This document shows, piece by piece, positions 9,901 through 21,527 of a stretch of 64,000 bases of DNA. The notes below the pieces were generated by a model that did no database searches, was not told the DNA's origin, and worked only from the letters and a program-made list of their open reading frames with translations. This stretch comes from Rhizophagus clarus (lineage: Eukaryota; Glomeromycota; Glomeromycetes; Glomerales; Glomeraceae), in the NCBI GenBank assembly GCA_015698045.1, contig BLAL01000049.1:248001-312000 (forward strand), read 5' to 3'. How positions within the stretch are numbered: the stretch's first letter is position 1; each line of letters begins with the position of its first letter. The translations under genes and the position numbers were made by a program.

Positions 9901-10049
9901 AAAATCCCAAGGATATTCTTAACCTTTTCATGAATGCTGAATATGAAAATGAAGTAAAATTAAATGATAAAGAATTAAGGGACATTATACTGAATTTAAT
10001 CATTGCTGATAAAAATGATTTTTTTTTAATTGACTTTGTTAAACAATAA
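9900..10049 (+). pseudogene. Cytochrome P450 I-helix remnant
   Basis: The frame from 9900 reads KNPKDILNLFMNAEYENEVK, then LNDKELRDIILNLIIADKND and a stop at 10,047. The pattern KDIL..FM.A..E....L.DKELRDI.LN..IA is the P450 segment leading to the I-helix oxygen-binding motif A-G-x-D-T-T, here degraded to ADKND. No heme-binding region is present. It is a short gene fragment stranded between repeats. Confidence 0.5.
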
Positions 10050-10129
10050 TATTATTATTCATTAATATGATAAACATTTTAGGTTTTAGTTCGTATATGT
10101 TCAAAAAAAGTTAAATTTTTATTGTAGAT

Positions 10130-10850
10130 ACTAGAGCTGCTGATCGGGACTTTAGGTAAATAATAGAGAGAGAGTTTTTTTTTTTAATCTGTGAATATTT
10201 CTAACATTTTTCTATTTAATAATGCCAATACTCTCGATCAGAGCTCTGTCATAGTTTCAATGATACGCAAACATTAAAATTCGCATGCTGTTAATAATAA
10301 GATCGATACCAATCTTTTAAAAAGGGGAAGAACTTTTGAAAGGAAGACATAATTAAACCAATTAGTCATCATGCATTCCTAATGATAATATGTTTTTCCT
10401 CATCGATTATCAAGTATACTAAAAAAAGGAAAATGAAAAATAATTGATTCAATTTGCTTCATCTCTTAGAAACGTTTTACAGTATATAAAAAATCCCTTT
10501 TTATTCCATTAATTACCTTTACAATCTTATTCTAGCCGAAAATTTGTTTTTTTATTAATTAATAGATAAATAATAAAAAGTGGTTATATTCATATTTAAT
10601 GTAAAAAATATTACTAAAATTTGTTTGCAAAACTCTTTGGTTTGGTAACTTGAAAAGTGATGGAGAAATTGTTGTAGAGTAGACAGGAAGAGAAGAGAAT
10701 ATTTATTATCACGGTTTTAAAATTTTTTTTTTTGTAATTATGCGTGTAATGCCTAGTGCGATATAATTTTGGTTTGTGAAACTTAAATAACAAGATTTTT
10801 AAAAAAAAAAATTTTTTTTTTTTTTTTTTTTGAGGATTGGCGGATATCTT
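10130..10850. repeat. Direct repeat, copy 1 (copy 2 at 11,250-11,985)
   Basis: About 720 bp is repeated at 11,250-11,985 with visible divergence. Shared words include CGATCAGAGCT/TGATCAGAGCT, GTAGACAGGAAGAGAA, TTATTATCACGGTTTTAAAA and GCGATATAATTT. The second copy overlaps the right inverted arm. Confidence 0.75.
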
Positions 10851-11985
10851 TGGTTTTTTTGTTCTTAATTCTTCCTTTCCCTCTCATCTTCATCTATATT
10901 TCCGTTCATTCTTTATCCCAATCTCTTTCCAGATCAAAAAGATGGCCCTAAATTAAAGAAAATTTTGATTAGTCACATTATATAGTGAACTCTAAAAACA
11001 ACTTCAAAACTCGCCCATGCAAGTACGTTCCAAGAAATCACCAAGTAGAAAATTCTTAAAAAAATTTTACCTATACTCGCTCATTTTTAGGTAACATTTT
11101 CCAGTCTATATTCAAAAAAGCTAAATTTCACTAGCTTCCATAGGACAATTTTTTTCTTTGGCTCTTTTTCGGTAAATTTTTTGATTTTTTTATTGACATG
11201 ATTGAATAAAAATAATATTTAATAATTTAATAATTAAGTAATGGAGAAAGAAGTTTTTATTTATTATTAAAAATTTCTAATGTTTTTTTCTTATTTTAAG
11301 GACGCACATTCTATTGATCAGAGCTTCACTAATGGTTCAACAATATGAATATCAAAATCCACATGACGTTGATAATAATTTCAATGCCACTCCTTCGGGT
11401 GAGAACTTTTGAAAGGAAGTTTTCGTTAGCTAACATTCTTCGCATCCAAAATTAAAAAAACTAATAATGATAATTTTTCCTCCTGAGAGCTCACCTATTA
11501 CTTAACTAAAAAGAAAAAAAGAAATGAAAAAAAAAATTTTAATTTGTTTCAAATGTGCCCATCTCTTAGAAGCGTTTTACAGTGTATAAAAAATTCCTTT
11601 TTATTTCATTAATTAACCGAGTTTCTTTTTTACAAATCTTAAAATGTTAAATTAACATCCTTGCTGAAAAATCTCATTTTTTTTATTAATTAATGGATTA
11701 AATAATAAAAAAAATGGTTAAATTTATATTTAATATAAAAAATATTACTAAAATTGTTTGTAAAACACTTGGTTTAGTAACTTGAAAAGTAATGGGGAAG
11801 TTGATGGGGAGGTTGATGAGAAGTAGACAGGAAGAGAATACTTATTATCACGGTTTTAAAAAAATTTTTTTTTTTTGTAATTATGCGTAATAATGACGTC
11901 TAATGCGATATAATTTGGGTTTGTGAAACTTAAGTAACATGATTTTTAAAAAAAAAAAAATTTTTTTTTTTTTTTTTAAATTTTT
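10840..11985. repeat. Right arm of the large inverted repeat plus direct-repeat copy 2
   Basis: Positions 10,840-11,683 mirror 1-830. Positions 11,250-11,985 repeat 10,130-10,850 in direct orientation. On this side the arm may continue to the poly-A/poly-T junction near 11,950. The partial duplication suggests that an end region was copied during transposition or repair. Confidence 0.75.
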
Positions 11986-11994
11986 TGACTAATT

Positions 11995-13001
11995 CTGAAG
12001 ATCGGTAGATATGTGCTTACTGCGGCTTAAGTTATGTTGTTCAGAAGTGTCAAATATATTTATATTATAAATTTTTTAAGTATATAATAAACATTCATAG
12101 AGTAATATATATTTTACAAAACTGCACTAATTTTCAATTTCTAAATTTTTTTACATCTGTTTAGTGACTTCAGAGCGTAATTTCAATACTTTGATCAAAG
12201 TAAACTACATTTTGTTGCTTAAGTAGAGTTGTTTAGGCAGGTTAGATCTATTCGTATCTTAAATTTTATAATACTATGATTAATATATATGGAGAAATTA
12301 ACGTTTATATTTTCTTACTCATTTAGAAATTTTAGAGCATAATTTCAACACTTTGGTCAAAGTAAATTGCCTTTTATTGCTTAAGTAATATTGTTCAGGA
12401 GGGTCTAAATTACTTATATATCAAATTTTATAATGCGATGATTAATACTTATGAAGGAATTAGCATTTTTTGTAACGGTATTAATTTCTGATCTTTAATT
12501 TTTTATTATTTTAATAAAGAAAATAGACTATTTTTAAATAAAGATTCAAGTTGAATAATAAAGATTAAATGGGAATTTTTTTTTATAAAATCGTAAAGGC
12601 ACTTAATAAGTTTATATTTTTGCTCTTAAATTAAAGTACTATATTATATAAATGTAATGCTATATTTGATCTGTATTTTTTCAATTTTAACTTAATTTAG
12701 GCCGAAATTACGAGGTTGGCCAGAATTAGCAAAATTTTAGCCAGAATTATAAATTATTGATCAGCAAATTTAACCAGACTTAATTAATTTTGGCCAACTT
12801 TAATTATATACATGCGCTATACATTTGAAAAGGATACTGTGCCACAAATTTTTTTTTGCTAACCTTAATAAAAAAAATTTGCCTTTTTTTTTTGTGACAT
12901 TTCCAGTAACTGATAAGCAAAATTCTATATGACTTAAAAAAAAATTTTATATGATAAATAAGCAAATTTTTTTGTTACCTATATATATTGTTTGAGGTCC
13001 T
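11995..13001. mobile_element. Truncated TIR element related to the 15,496-16,931 element
   Basis: The right end reads CCTATATATATTGTTTGAGG and then TCCT, the inverse of the AGGACCCCAAACAATATATA start at 15,496. Internal units with GTTGTTCAG and GCTTAAG, and TTTGATCAAAGTAAA near 12,195, are inverted relatives of CTGAACAAC...CTTAAG in that element. No matching left terminus is visible; the left side abuts the inverted-repeat arm. No coding region. Around 12,700-12,830 a run of GGCCAGAATTA-like words may be a further small repeat. Confidence 0.5.
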
Positions 13002-13200
13002 ATTACGATCAAAATATTTTGAGAATTTACAGTCTCGTAAACTCACGTAATATTATGGTTAAAATATTTTAAAAATTCACTATCTCGTAAACTTACGTAA
13101 TTTTACGGTATTATTAATATCATTAGTAGACCACCACTAAATCTAACATTAATTCAATAGTATAATTTTTAATAAAAAAAATCAGAATAAATACCTCAGT

Positions 13201-13215
13201 ATACAAAAAAAACTA
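13201..13215. repeat. Target-site duplication of the LINE, left copy
   Basis: ATACAAAAAAAACTA occurs here and again, identically, at 15,189-15,203, exactly flanking the inserted element. Confidence 0.85.
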
Positions 13216-15188
13216 CAGTATAATTTGTCAACTCTTCCTGATGATCACTCAGTCCAAATTTTTCAGCAATAATTTTTTTTATTTCTGAGTGTACGTCTTC
13301 AGAAACAAGTAATATACCAATAAATATGTCACAACCAAACCAGCAAGTTGCAGAAGAAGAGTTGTTTACAGCTTTCAGAGTTAGCTTTCGTCAACTTCTC
13401 TTAGAGAATATGGAAAGGGACCAACAGAAGTTGCGTAAACTGTAGCCATGCGCAAATTCTTGGGATATACAACAGAACGCTCCCCTCCAACAGACAGAAG
13501 GTTTCAGATACCCAACAGACACCCATATCGAACTAGCAAAATATTGGGACGTTTGTCCTTTTCTCTTGACTAACCTTCAGACTATTTTGGTCCTCGCTCA
13601 CCTTGGAGTGCGTGATAGTTCGCTCTCGGGGAATATTGGAAAAGGCTACCAAATTAGGACATGAGGAAAAATAAGACGCACTAATCATAGTCAATGATTC
13701 TAACGCCCTGATGGATATAGAAATATCTCCTCTAGAAATGAATCAATCAACATTAAACACGATGCTGATCACAAATAATACTGATAATGATGATACAAGT
13801 CTTCAACCTGTAGTGTCTAAATCGCAAAAGAAGAAACAACGAAAGAAGGCAAAAGCGGAACGTGAAGCTACGAAGGCTACCAAAAGTTCCCACTCCTCTC
13901 TGGATCCTCTTGCCAAAAAGTTTACTCCCCCCACACGATTAGAACAGACGGGTGACGAAACACTTATTCTACCGCCAGAAAAGAAAGCTAGACCGCAAGG
14001 CAAGCTGAATATAAGAAAGGTGGTCGAAAATGAAGCGTCGACAGTTATTACTGGATATCAGCCTGCACATAATTCTCAGGCCTTCATTCGAGATATCATA
14101 GTATATGACATCCTCGCAAAGTGGGATAATTACACAACTATTAACGCGCTATCTGCTTGGAGAAAGGTTATCTCTATAACTGTCAAGCGGCAGAAGAAAT
14201 ACAAGATACTCCGTGTCAAGTTGGAGATTTCACAATTTTTTAAGAATTATGAAAAACATTGGATGGCGCCGTTAATGAGTTTCCCAGTTAGATGGTTTCC
14301 AGCGTCCTGGTCCCTGCAAGAACGAAAAGAAAGAGAAAGGTACCAAGCTGCGGTCTTGAATCCCCCAGAGAGCATGACTTCGGCTACGCTAGTGCACAAG
14401 GACAATGAAGAATACCTAATTTCCCATAACATTAATATGTTCAAAGAAGTGAAATTACCGGATAGAAAGAGGAAAATAATTGGATATTTATCAAATTGGG
14501 ATGATCTATATCGATTAATAAATACTCCAAATGTTTGGAATGGCAAAACTGTTGATTGGACCCGCTATACCTCACCATCTCATAACCCCAGGAAGTCGAC
14601 GAAGTCTCCAAAGAATAAGAGCCGTGAAATGGCAAAAAGTACTAACGCTTCCTCCCCAAATTACAGCAGCGCCAAGACACGATCTAATAAGAAGGTTGCT
14701 ACGGGCGCTAATAATATCCCAGTACGCCATAAGATAGGTAATGCCTCTCAACAACAATATTCATCCAGTACTAAACATGGAAAAGACTCTCTGAAAACTG
14801 AGTACAACGACAAGAAACATAAATCTAAGTCGAAAAGGTCTTCTACTTTGAAAAAGATGATTATGGCTGAGATCACACGAATGAACAAAGTATTAGAAAA
14901 TTTATTAAAGAGAACGACCATTTGAGGAATCTTATGGAGTTTTTGTTGCGATAATGACCAACCGTTTTAGTAAATTATAATTTTTAGTACTAGGATAGAT
15001 CCAAATTTTAATTTTTTATTACATTTTCCCTTTTTTTCGTTATTACTAATTATTGGCAATATGATTGAACTGTGATCTTACCTTGGAGCATAACTAACTA
15101 CTGATGTATTGGTCACTATGTAACCTCACTACTATAGTAAATAAAGTTTGTGCGTTATTAATGCCAAAAAAAAAAAAAAAAAAGAAAA
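13216..15188 (+). mobile_element. ORF1-only LINE-type retrotransposon
   Basis: This is a 1,973 bp insertion flanked by a perfect 15 bp target duplication and ending in a poly-A tract at about 15,166-15,188, preceded by AATAAAG at about 15,141. Its base composition is clearly richer in G+C than its surroundings. It carries one long frame (13,711-14,925) and a short upstream frame at 13,338 (MSQPNQQVAEEELFTAFRVS, ending at a stop near 13,446). There is no reverse transcriptase or endonuclease. The element therefore looks complete at both ends yet non-autonomous, mobilised in trans by a full LINE. Confidence 0.88.
13711..14925 (+). CDS. LINE ORF1-like nucleic-acid-binding protein
   Basis: The 404 aa frame is intact. 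Residues 35-60 are strongly basic (SQKKKQRKKAKAEREATKAT). A central domain of about residues 115-275 holds AFIRDIIVYDILAKWDNY, WRKVISITVKRQKKYKILRV, RWFPASWSLQERKERERYQA and GYLSNWDDLYRLINTPNVW. A Ser/Lys/Asn-rich basic tail follows, ending in a leucine-rich LKKMIMAEITRMNKVLENLL that may form a coiled coil. From memory RWFPASW.L.ERKERER is characteristic of ORF1 of non-LTR elements in arbuscular mycorrhizal fungi. The expected role is RNA binding and RNP packaging. Its position inside a poly-A-tailed element with target duplication supports this. Confidence 0.85.
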   Translation: MDIEISPLEMNQSTLNTMLITNNTDNDDTSLQPVVSKSQKKKQRKKAKAEREATKATKSSHSSLDPLAKKFTPPTRLEQTGDETLILPPEKKARPQGKLNIRKVVENEASTVITGYQPAHNSQAFIRDIIVYDILAKWDNYTTINALSAWRKVISITVKRQKKYKILRVKLEISQFFKNYEKHWMAPLMSFPVRWFPASWSLQERKERERYQAAVLNPPESMTSATLVHKDNEEYLISHNINMFKEVKLPDRKRKIIGYLSNWDDLYRLINTPNVWNGKTVDWTRYTSPSHNPRKSTKSPKNKSREMAKSTNASSPNYSSAKTRSNKKVATGANNIPVRHKIGNASQQQYSSSTKHGKDSLKTEYNDKKHKSKSKRSSTLKKMIMAEITRMNKVLENLLKRTTI

Positions 15189-15203
15189 ATACAAAAAAAA
15201 CTA
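15189..15203. repeat. Target-site duplication of the LINE, right copy
   Basis: ATACAAAAAAAACTA, identical to 13,201-13,215, directly after the poly-A tail. Confidence 0.85.
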
Positions 15204-15495
15204 AGCAATTATGAGAAACAAATAATTTTTATACCTACGTAAAAATAATATATATGAATGTAAAATTTCTTAATTTTTTTTTAAGTGATAAAGTTTAGAA
15301 GTATGAAAAATATTTACAGATTTTAATTACCACATTACGCAGATTATCAAAAATTAGTATTATGTGATTAAAAAATATATTTACTTACAAAATATTCATT
15401 CATTTGATTAAAACAGGGTACTATGTAAACGACACCATGTATAGACTCTATAGCTACAAAATTATATAATTCTACTAATTTTAAGTGAGAACATC

Positions 15496-16931
15496 AGGAC
15501 CCCAAACAATATATATATTATAGGTTAGATGAAAATTTCAAAATTTACTATGATCAATAAGCAAATTATTTTAAGTTCTGCTAAGCAAACTCTTATTATA
15601 ACCTTTGAATTTTTTATTCTGCTAAGCAATTTTTTTTCTGACATATATAATTTTATTTAAGTATAAAAAGATAATTTAATTATAATAAATATATATATAG
15701 TAATAGTAAATTAATTTTTTATATCATTGCAAAAAAAAAATTGTGAAATTAATTCACTAAATATTAATAAATTAATAATATAAAATGATAGCCCAACTTC
15801 AGAATTTTTAATTTTAATTAATATTAATATAATATTAATATACTATTGCTATTTTAAAAATAGTTTTTAAAATTTGGAATTTTTTATAAATATTATTATA
15901 TTTAGATTTATAAAAATTAAAATATAAATTATTGCCAACCCTTCTGAACAACTTCTTAAAGTTAACAAGTTGATTTAAAATAAAAAAAATTACACTTTAA
16001 AATTAAAATCACTTAAATTAAAAGTACAAAAGTTGGTTGCATTTCACAAATATTAATCCAATCATTCTAAAATATTTACTGTAAGTAGATTCACCTTGCT
16101 GAACAACATTACTTAAGCGAAAAAAGGTGATTTTATTTGATTAAAGTGATGAAATCACACTCCAAATTTGCAAAATAGGTTTTTGTAAAAAAATTGATAA
16201 TACAAAAATAACCAATACTTCACAAATATTAGTCCAATCATTATAAAAATTTATAAACAGGTAGATTCGACATCACTGAATAACTTTTTAAACATAAAAA
16301 AGTAATTTCATTTGACCAAAGTGATGTTATTACGTCCTAAAGTTAAAAAAGAAAAAAAAATTTTTTTGGAGTTAGTACTGTTTAAAAAATATAATTATCT
16401 TCACAAATATTATACTTAAAATCATAAAAATTGAAATACAAATACTTTTTACAACTGCTGAACAATTTACTTAAACATAAAAAGGTAATTTCAATTATCC
16501 AAAATTCATTTTATATATGAGTAAAATTAGCAAACAAAAAATAAGAATATGAGAATATTATTATAAAAATATGATTTTTTTTATAAATATTAAATACAAT
16601 ATTGTGTTTATAAAATTAAAATATGTAAAATAATAGAAAAGAAGTATCAGTTTAAAAAAATTTTTTGTAAAAATTTTTTTTGATATACATGAGAAATTAA
16701 AATTTTCTCTATATATATATATGAAAATCTTTGTTATAAGAATAAGGAGTTCTGCTATGCAAATACAATTACTGAGTTAAAATAAAAATAAGTTTAGCTA
16801 CACATTTAAATATCTAACCAACTAAAAATTTTATATTAAAATAAGCAAATAAAAGTCTTATATAGGGTTTTTTTTTATATGATCATTAAGCAAACTCAAA
16901 TCTAACATATTTATATATTGTTCAGGGTCCT
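15496..16931. mobile_element. Non-autonomous TIR element with AGGACCC ends (element K)
   Basis: It starts AGGACCCCAAACAATATATA and ends with the inverse TATATATTGTTCAGGGTCCT. Flanking octamers are AGAACATC and AAGACATC (6 of 8 equal), a worn target duplication. The 1,436 bp interior has no ORF. It contains repeated subterminal words TAAGCAAA/GCTAAGCAA at both ends and three or four degenerate internal units with CTGAACAAC...CTTAA followed by a GATTAAAGTGATGAAAT-like block. Its length and first bases match element C at 20,111-21,527. Confidence 0.75.
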
Positions 16932-17039
16932 AAGACATCCATATAAATACGGATTCCTTTTAGATTTAAAATTGTATTATTAAATCAATGCGAAATTTAG
17001 TGGTGTGTCTGTTAATACTTTTACTAATAACAGGGCCTA

Positions 17040-17370
17040 TAAACAAAAATATTTATTTATTACTTTATAAATAAATTATTACACAAATTTACACATTACC
17101 TGTTCATAACAAAGTCCTTGATCTGATATATAATCATTGGATTCTTCAGAATTCATCAAAATAGCTATGTTGCTAAATCATGATTTATTGTGATAACTGT
17201 TTGTTGCACACATTATGGCATTATTTTCCAGTGTAACTGTTCCATATATGTTTATTCAGGTTTCACCATAATCGTAAAGTCATTAAATAAATCTAAATAT
17301 GAATCCAGGCAACGTATAAATTTACTGAAACTGATCTGCATTTTATTATCTACAGAATTTTTATTTTCTT
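17040..17370 (-). pseudogene. Possible decayed coding fragment
   Basis: Reverse-strand text such as FIRCLDSYLDLFNDFTIMVK and NSEESNDYISDQGL reads like protein but is interrupted by several stops. I do not recognise the family. It ends where the CACTA-like element begins. Confidence 0.3.
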
Positions 17371-17639
17371 TACACAGGTCGAATGGAGTCAAATCGGTCA
17401 CCAATCAGTCATGTGACTGATTGGTAACCGATTGGTTACCTATTGATGACTAATTCTTTCAATCAGTCATCAATCATGTATAAAATCCAAATCAATTATC
17501 AACCAGTCATATGACTGATTGATGGCCGATTGATGTACGGTTGAATTTACTAGTTATCAATAGGTCACATATCAGATTAATGACCGATTGGTTGCTAATT
17601 GGCTTATTATATATTAGCAGATTTTTAGATTTTTTCAAT

Positions 17640-20110
17640 AATAACGTTTTATTTATAAACCATTTTAAACTCTGATAGAAAATTTTTTTTGATAGATTTC
17701 CTGAGATTCATATTGATAAATAGAGATTCTTTTTTTTTTTTGAGATTTCTAAAAGTTCGTATAAGGTATCTAATAGAAAATTTTTTTTTATTTTCTAAGA
17801 GTTCATATGGAAAGAGTTCGTATGGGATATCTGATAGAAAATTTTTTTTTTAAGAGATTTTCTGAGTTCAGTTTGTATGTGATATCTAATAGAAAATTTT
17901 TTTTTTTGAGAGAGTTTGTATAGGAAGAGTTTGTATTTTCTAAGAGTTCATATGAGAAAGGTTCGTATGAGATATCTTTAATAAAAAATTTTTTTTTAAG
18001 AGATTTTCTAAGAATTCGTATTGGAAGAGTTCATATGGGATATCTGATAGAAAATTTTTTTAAGATATTTTCTAAGAGTTCATATGGAAAGGGTTCGTAT
18101 GGGTCTATGGGATATCTGATAGGAAATTTTTTTTTTTGAGAGATTTCCTAAGATTCATATAAGATGTATTTGATAAATAGATTTTTTTTTTTTAATTTCT
18201 AAGAGTTCATATGGGTATCTGATAGAAAATTTTTTTTTTGGGATTTTCTAAATTTATATGGGAAGAGTTCGTATTTTCCAAGAGTTCATATGGAAAGCGT
18301 TCATATAGGATATCTTTAATAGAAAATTTTTTTTAAGAGATTTTCTAAGAGTCGTATGAGAAGGATTCGTATGGAAAGATTTTTCAAGTGTTCATATGGT
18401 AAGGATTCGTATGGGATATCTTTGATAGAAAATTTTTTTTGTGATTTTCTAAGAGTTCATATAGGAAGAGTTCGGAAGAGTTCAGAAAAGTTCGTATGGG
18501 ATAACTGATACAAAATTTTTTTTAAATTTTTTAGGGATGGGATTCTTTAATAGAAAATTTTTTTTAAGAGATTTCTAAAAGTTCATATGGAAAAGGTTCG
18601 TATGAGATTCTTTAATAAAAAATTTTTTTTTAAGAGTTTTTCTTAGAGTTCGTGTGGGAAGAGTTCGTATGGGATATTTTGATAAAGATTTTCCAAGTGT
18701 TCATATGGGAAAGGTTCATATGGGATATCTGATAGAAAATTTTTTTTGAAATTTTCTAAGAGTTCATATGGGAAGAGTTCGTATGGGATACCTGATAGAA
18801 AATTTTTTTGTGAAATTTTTTAGGGTTTGTATAGAAAGGATTCATATGGGATTCTTTGATAGAAAATTTTTTTGAGAGATTTTCTAAGAGTTCATATGGG
18901 AAGGGTTCGTATGAGTCTATAAGATATATAATAGGAAATTTTTTTCGAGAGATTTTCTAAGATTCGTATAGAATATATCTGATAAATAGATTTTTTTTTT
19001 TTGATTTCTAAGAGTTCATATGGGTATCTGATAGAAAATTTTTTTTTTAGGATTTTCTAAGTTTATATGGGAAGAATTCGTATTTTTCAAGAGTTCATAT
19101 GGGAAGCATTCACATGGGATTATTTAATAGAAAATTTTTTTTTGAGAAATTTCTAAAAGTTCATATGGAAAAGGTTCGTATGGGATTCTTTGATAGAAAA
19201 TTTTTTTTTAAGAGTTTTTCTTAGAGTTCGTGTGGGAAGAGTTCGTATGAGATATTTTGATAAAGATTTTCCAAGTATTCATATAGGAAAGGTTCATATG
19301 GGATATCTGATAAAAAATTTTTTTTGAAATTTTCTAAGAGTTCATATGGGAAGAGTTCGTATAGGATACCTGATAGAAACTTTTTTTGTGAAATTTTTTA
19401 GGGTTCGTATAGAAAGGATTCACATGGGATTCTTTGATAGAAAATTTTTTTGAGAGATTTTCTAAGAGTTCATATGGGAAGGGTTCGTATGGGTCTATGG
19501 GATATATGATAGGAAATTTTTTTCGAGAGATTTCCTAAGATTCGTATAGGATATATTTGATAAATAGATTTTTTTTTTGATTTCTAAGAGTTCATATGGG
19601 TATCTGATAGAAAATTTTTTTTAGGATTTTCTAAGTTTATATGGGAAGAGTTCGTATTTTCCAAAAGTTCATATGGGAAGCGTTCGCATGAGATTATTTG
19701 ATAGAAAATTTTTTTTAAGAGATTTTCTAAGAGTTCGTATAGGAATTTGTATGGGATATCTGATAGAAAAATTTTTTGTGAAATTTTTTAGGATTTATAT
19801 GGAAAGGATTTGCATAGGATTCTTTGATAGAAAATTTTTTGGGAGAGATTTCTAAGATTCGTATAGGATATTTTTGATAAATTGATTTTTTTTTTATTTT
19901 AAGAGTTCGTATGGGATATCTGATAGAAAAATTTTTCTTAAGAGATTTTTTAAGAGTTTGTATGGAAAGGTTCGTATGTGATTCTTTGATAGAAAATTTT
20001 TTTTTAAGAGATTTTCTTAGTTCATACTATGGAAAGAATTCGTATGGGATATGTAATAGAAAAGTTTTTCTTAAAGGATTTTCTAAGAGTTCATATGGAA
20101 AGGGTTCGTA
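17640..20110. repeat. Minisatellite of about 60-75 bp
   Basis: The unit is approximately TTTGATAGAAAATTTTTTTT, GAGAGATTTTCTAAGAGTTC, ATATGGGAAGGGTTCGTATG and GGAT. About 35 degenerate copies run to 20,110, and the array resumes after element C from 21,528 to about 22,015. Some higher-order periodicity is visible (blocks near 18,180-18,700 resemble 18,980-19,480). Short open frames here are repeat artefacts. Confidence 0.92.
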
Positions 20111-21527
20111 AGGACCCAGAAATATACATATAGGGGTAGGGTCTATCAATGCGTCATCATCATAGTGGAGTTGGACGGGGTAAGGTTTTGATTTGCGTAT
20201 AATTTAGGAGATTTTTGTCCATAGTTAGGTCATTAGATTGCGTATTTTTATCAAAAATTTTTATATGTAAAAGATTTAATTTGCGTATTTTGACCTATAT
20301 TTTTATTTGGCCGATCATATATACTGTTGTAGAAAATTATTCGATATGTTAAAATATGATTTATCAATTATAAAATTTACAATTTTATAGTTTTAAATTT
20401 TTTTTTTTTAAAAGATTTTTTTATTGGTTTTTATACCCGAAATTTTTTTTTTTAATATTTAATATTTTTTATCGGTTTTATAAACTGAATTTTTTTTTAA
20501 TATTTATATTATTAGTAACCGAATTTTTTTTTAAAAAAAAGATTTTTTATAAACCGAAACTTTTTCTTTTCCACTGATTTAAAAAAATAAAAAAAAAAAC
20601 TATTTATAAAAAAAAAGTACTAGGTACTACTGGAGTATAAATTGGAACTAACGGACTCTTGCAAATATGGTGAGTTAAGTGTAAGAAGCAGAATTCAATG
20701 TTAATAAAATTTTACTAACATTCCTTTTAGTTTTTTAGTACCTACATAATCAAGATTATTTTATTTTTTATAGCTTATTACATTGGTAAGTTTCAAATTT
20801 TTAGGAATTTTATCAAAAAATGCTTACTAATGTTTTATAATTTCTTTTTTATAGATTTCAGAATTCGATCAGAACTTGGAATTCGAGACGGGTAAGTATT
20901 TCTAAAAGCGGGGGTGTGAGTTTGAATAAAGCGTTTGCTAACTTCTCTTTTTTGCGGAATTTAGACTAGAACTTGGAATAATTCAAGATAGGTGAGTATT
21001 TCTAAAGGAAGAAGGAGTGGGTTTATATAAGAACACTCACTAATATTCTTTAACATCTCTTTTTGTAGATTTTGAACTGGAACTTCAAATTGGAATTTAA
21101 ACATATTGTAGAAATGAACTTTCAAATATAAATATCAAAAAAAAAAAAAAAAAAAAAAATAATAAAATTTTTTCTAATTATAAAGCTATATAAATTCATA
21201 TACAAATATTGTTAAAATATAATACATTTCATTATATTTCGTTAACATAACATAAAGAGAAACAAATATAATTTTTTTTTTTTTAATAAAAAAAAGACCG
21301 ATATCAAACTGCAGATTATAGAAACTATATCATATGATATACTGCACTTTGCTGAATTAATTAATAATTGAAAATTTTAAGGTCTGAAATTTTATTTGCG
21401 TATTTTTGCAGTATTTTCAATATCAGGTGTCAAGTTTGCGTACCGTTCATATAAAAAACCCTTGCGTACAGCTCATAGTAAAATTTTCTTTCATCACCTG
21501 ACCCCTATATATATATTTCTGGGTCCT
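20111..21527 (+). mobile_element. TIR element with AGGACCC ends, inserted in the minisatellite (element C)
   Basis: The ends are perfect 16 bp inverted repeats, AGGACCCAGAAATATA and TATATTTCTGGGTCCT, followed inward by ACATATAGGGG-like blocks. GTTCGTA flanks both sides (20,104-20,110 and 21,528-21,534), a 7 bp duplication of a minisatellite word. It is 1,417 bp long with no transposase. The centre (about 20,650-21,100) holds four or five intron-exon units. TTGCGTATTTTTGC-like words lie near both ends. Confidence 0.85.
20650..21110 (+). other. Short intron-exon array (element C)
   Basis: Donor GGTGAGTTAAG near 20,670, branch TTTTACTAACATT near 20,714 and acceptor TTTTTTAG near 20,738; then TTTTTATAG near 20,773 with donor TTGGTAAGT; branch CTTACTAATG near 20,823, TTTTTTATAG near 20,852 and exon ATTTCAGAATTCGATCAGAA with donor GGGTAAG near 20,890. 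Further units follow near 20,965 and 21,067. The exons (GATCAGAACTTGGAATTCGA, GACTAGAACTTGGAATAATT) resemble the late-exon consensus of the J, A and B arrays. Confidence 0.7.

Noticed and set aside
19673-20111. Open frames in the minisatellite (LIEKFFLRDFLRVR periodic text)
   Set aside because: They follow the 60-75 bp repeat exactly and change frame with each indel, so they are artefacts.
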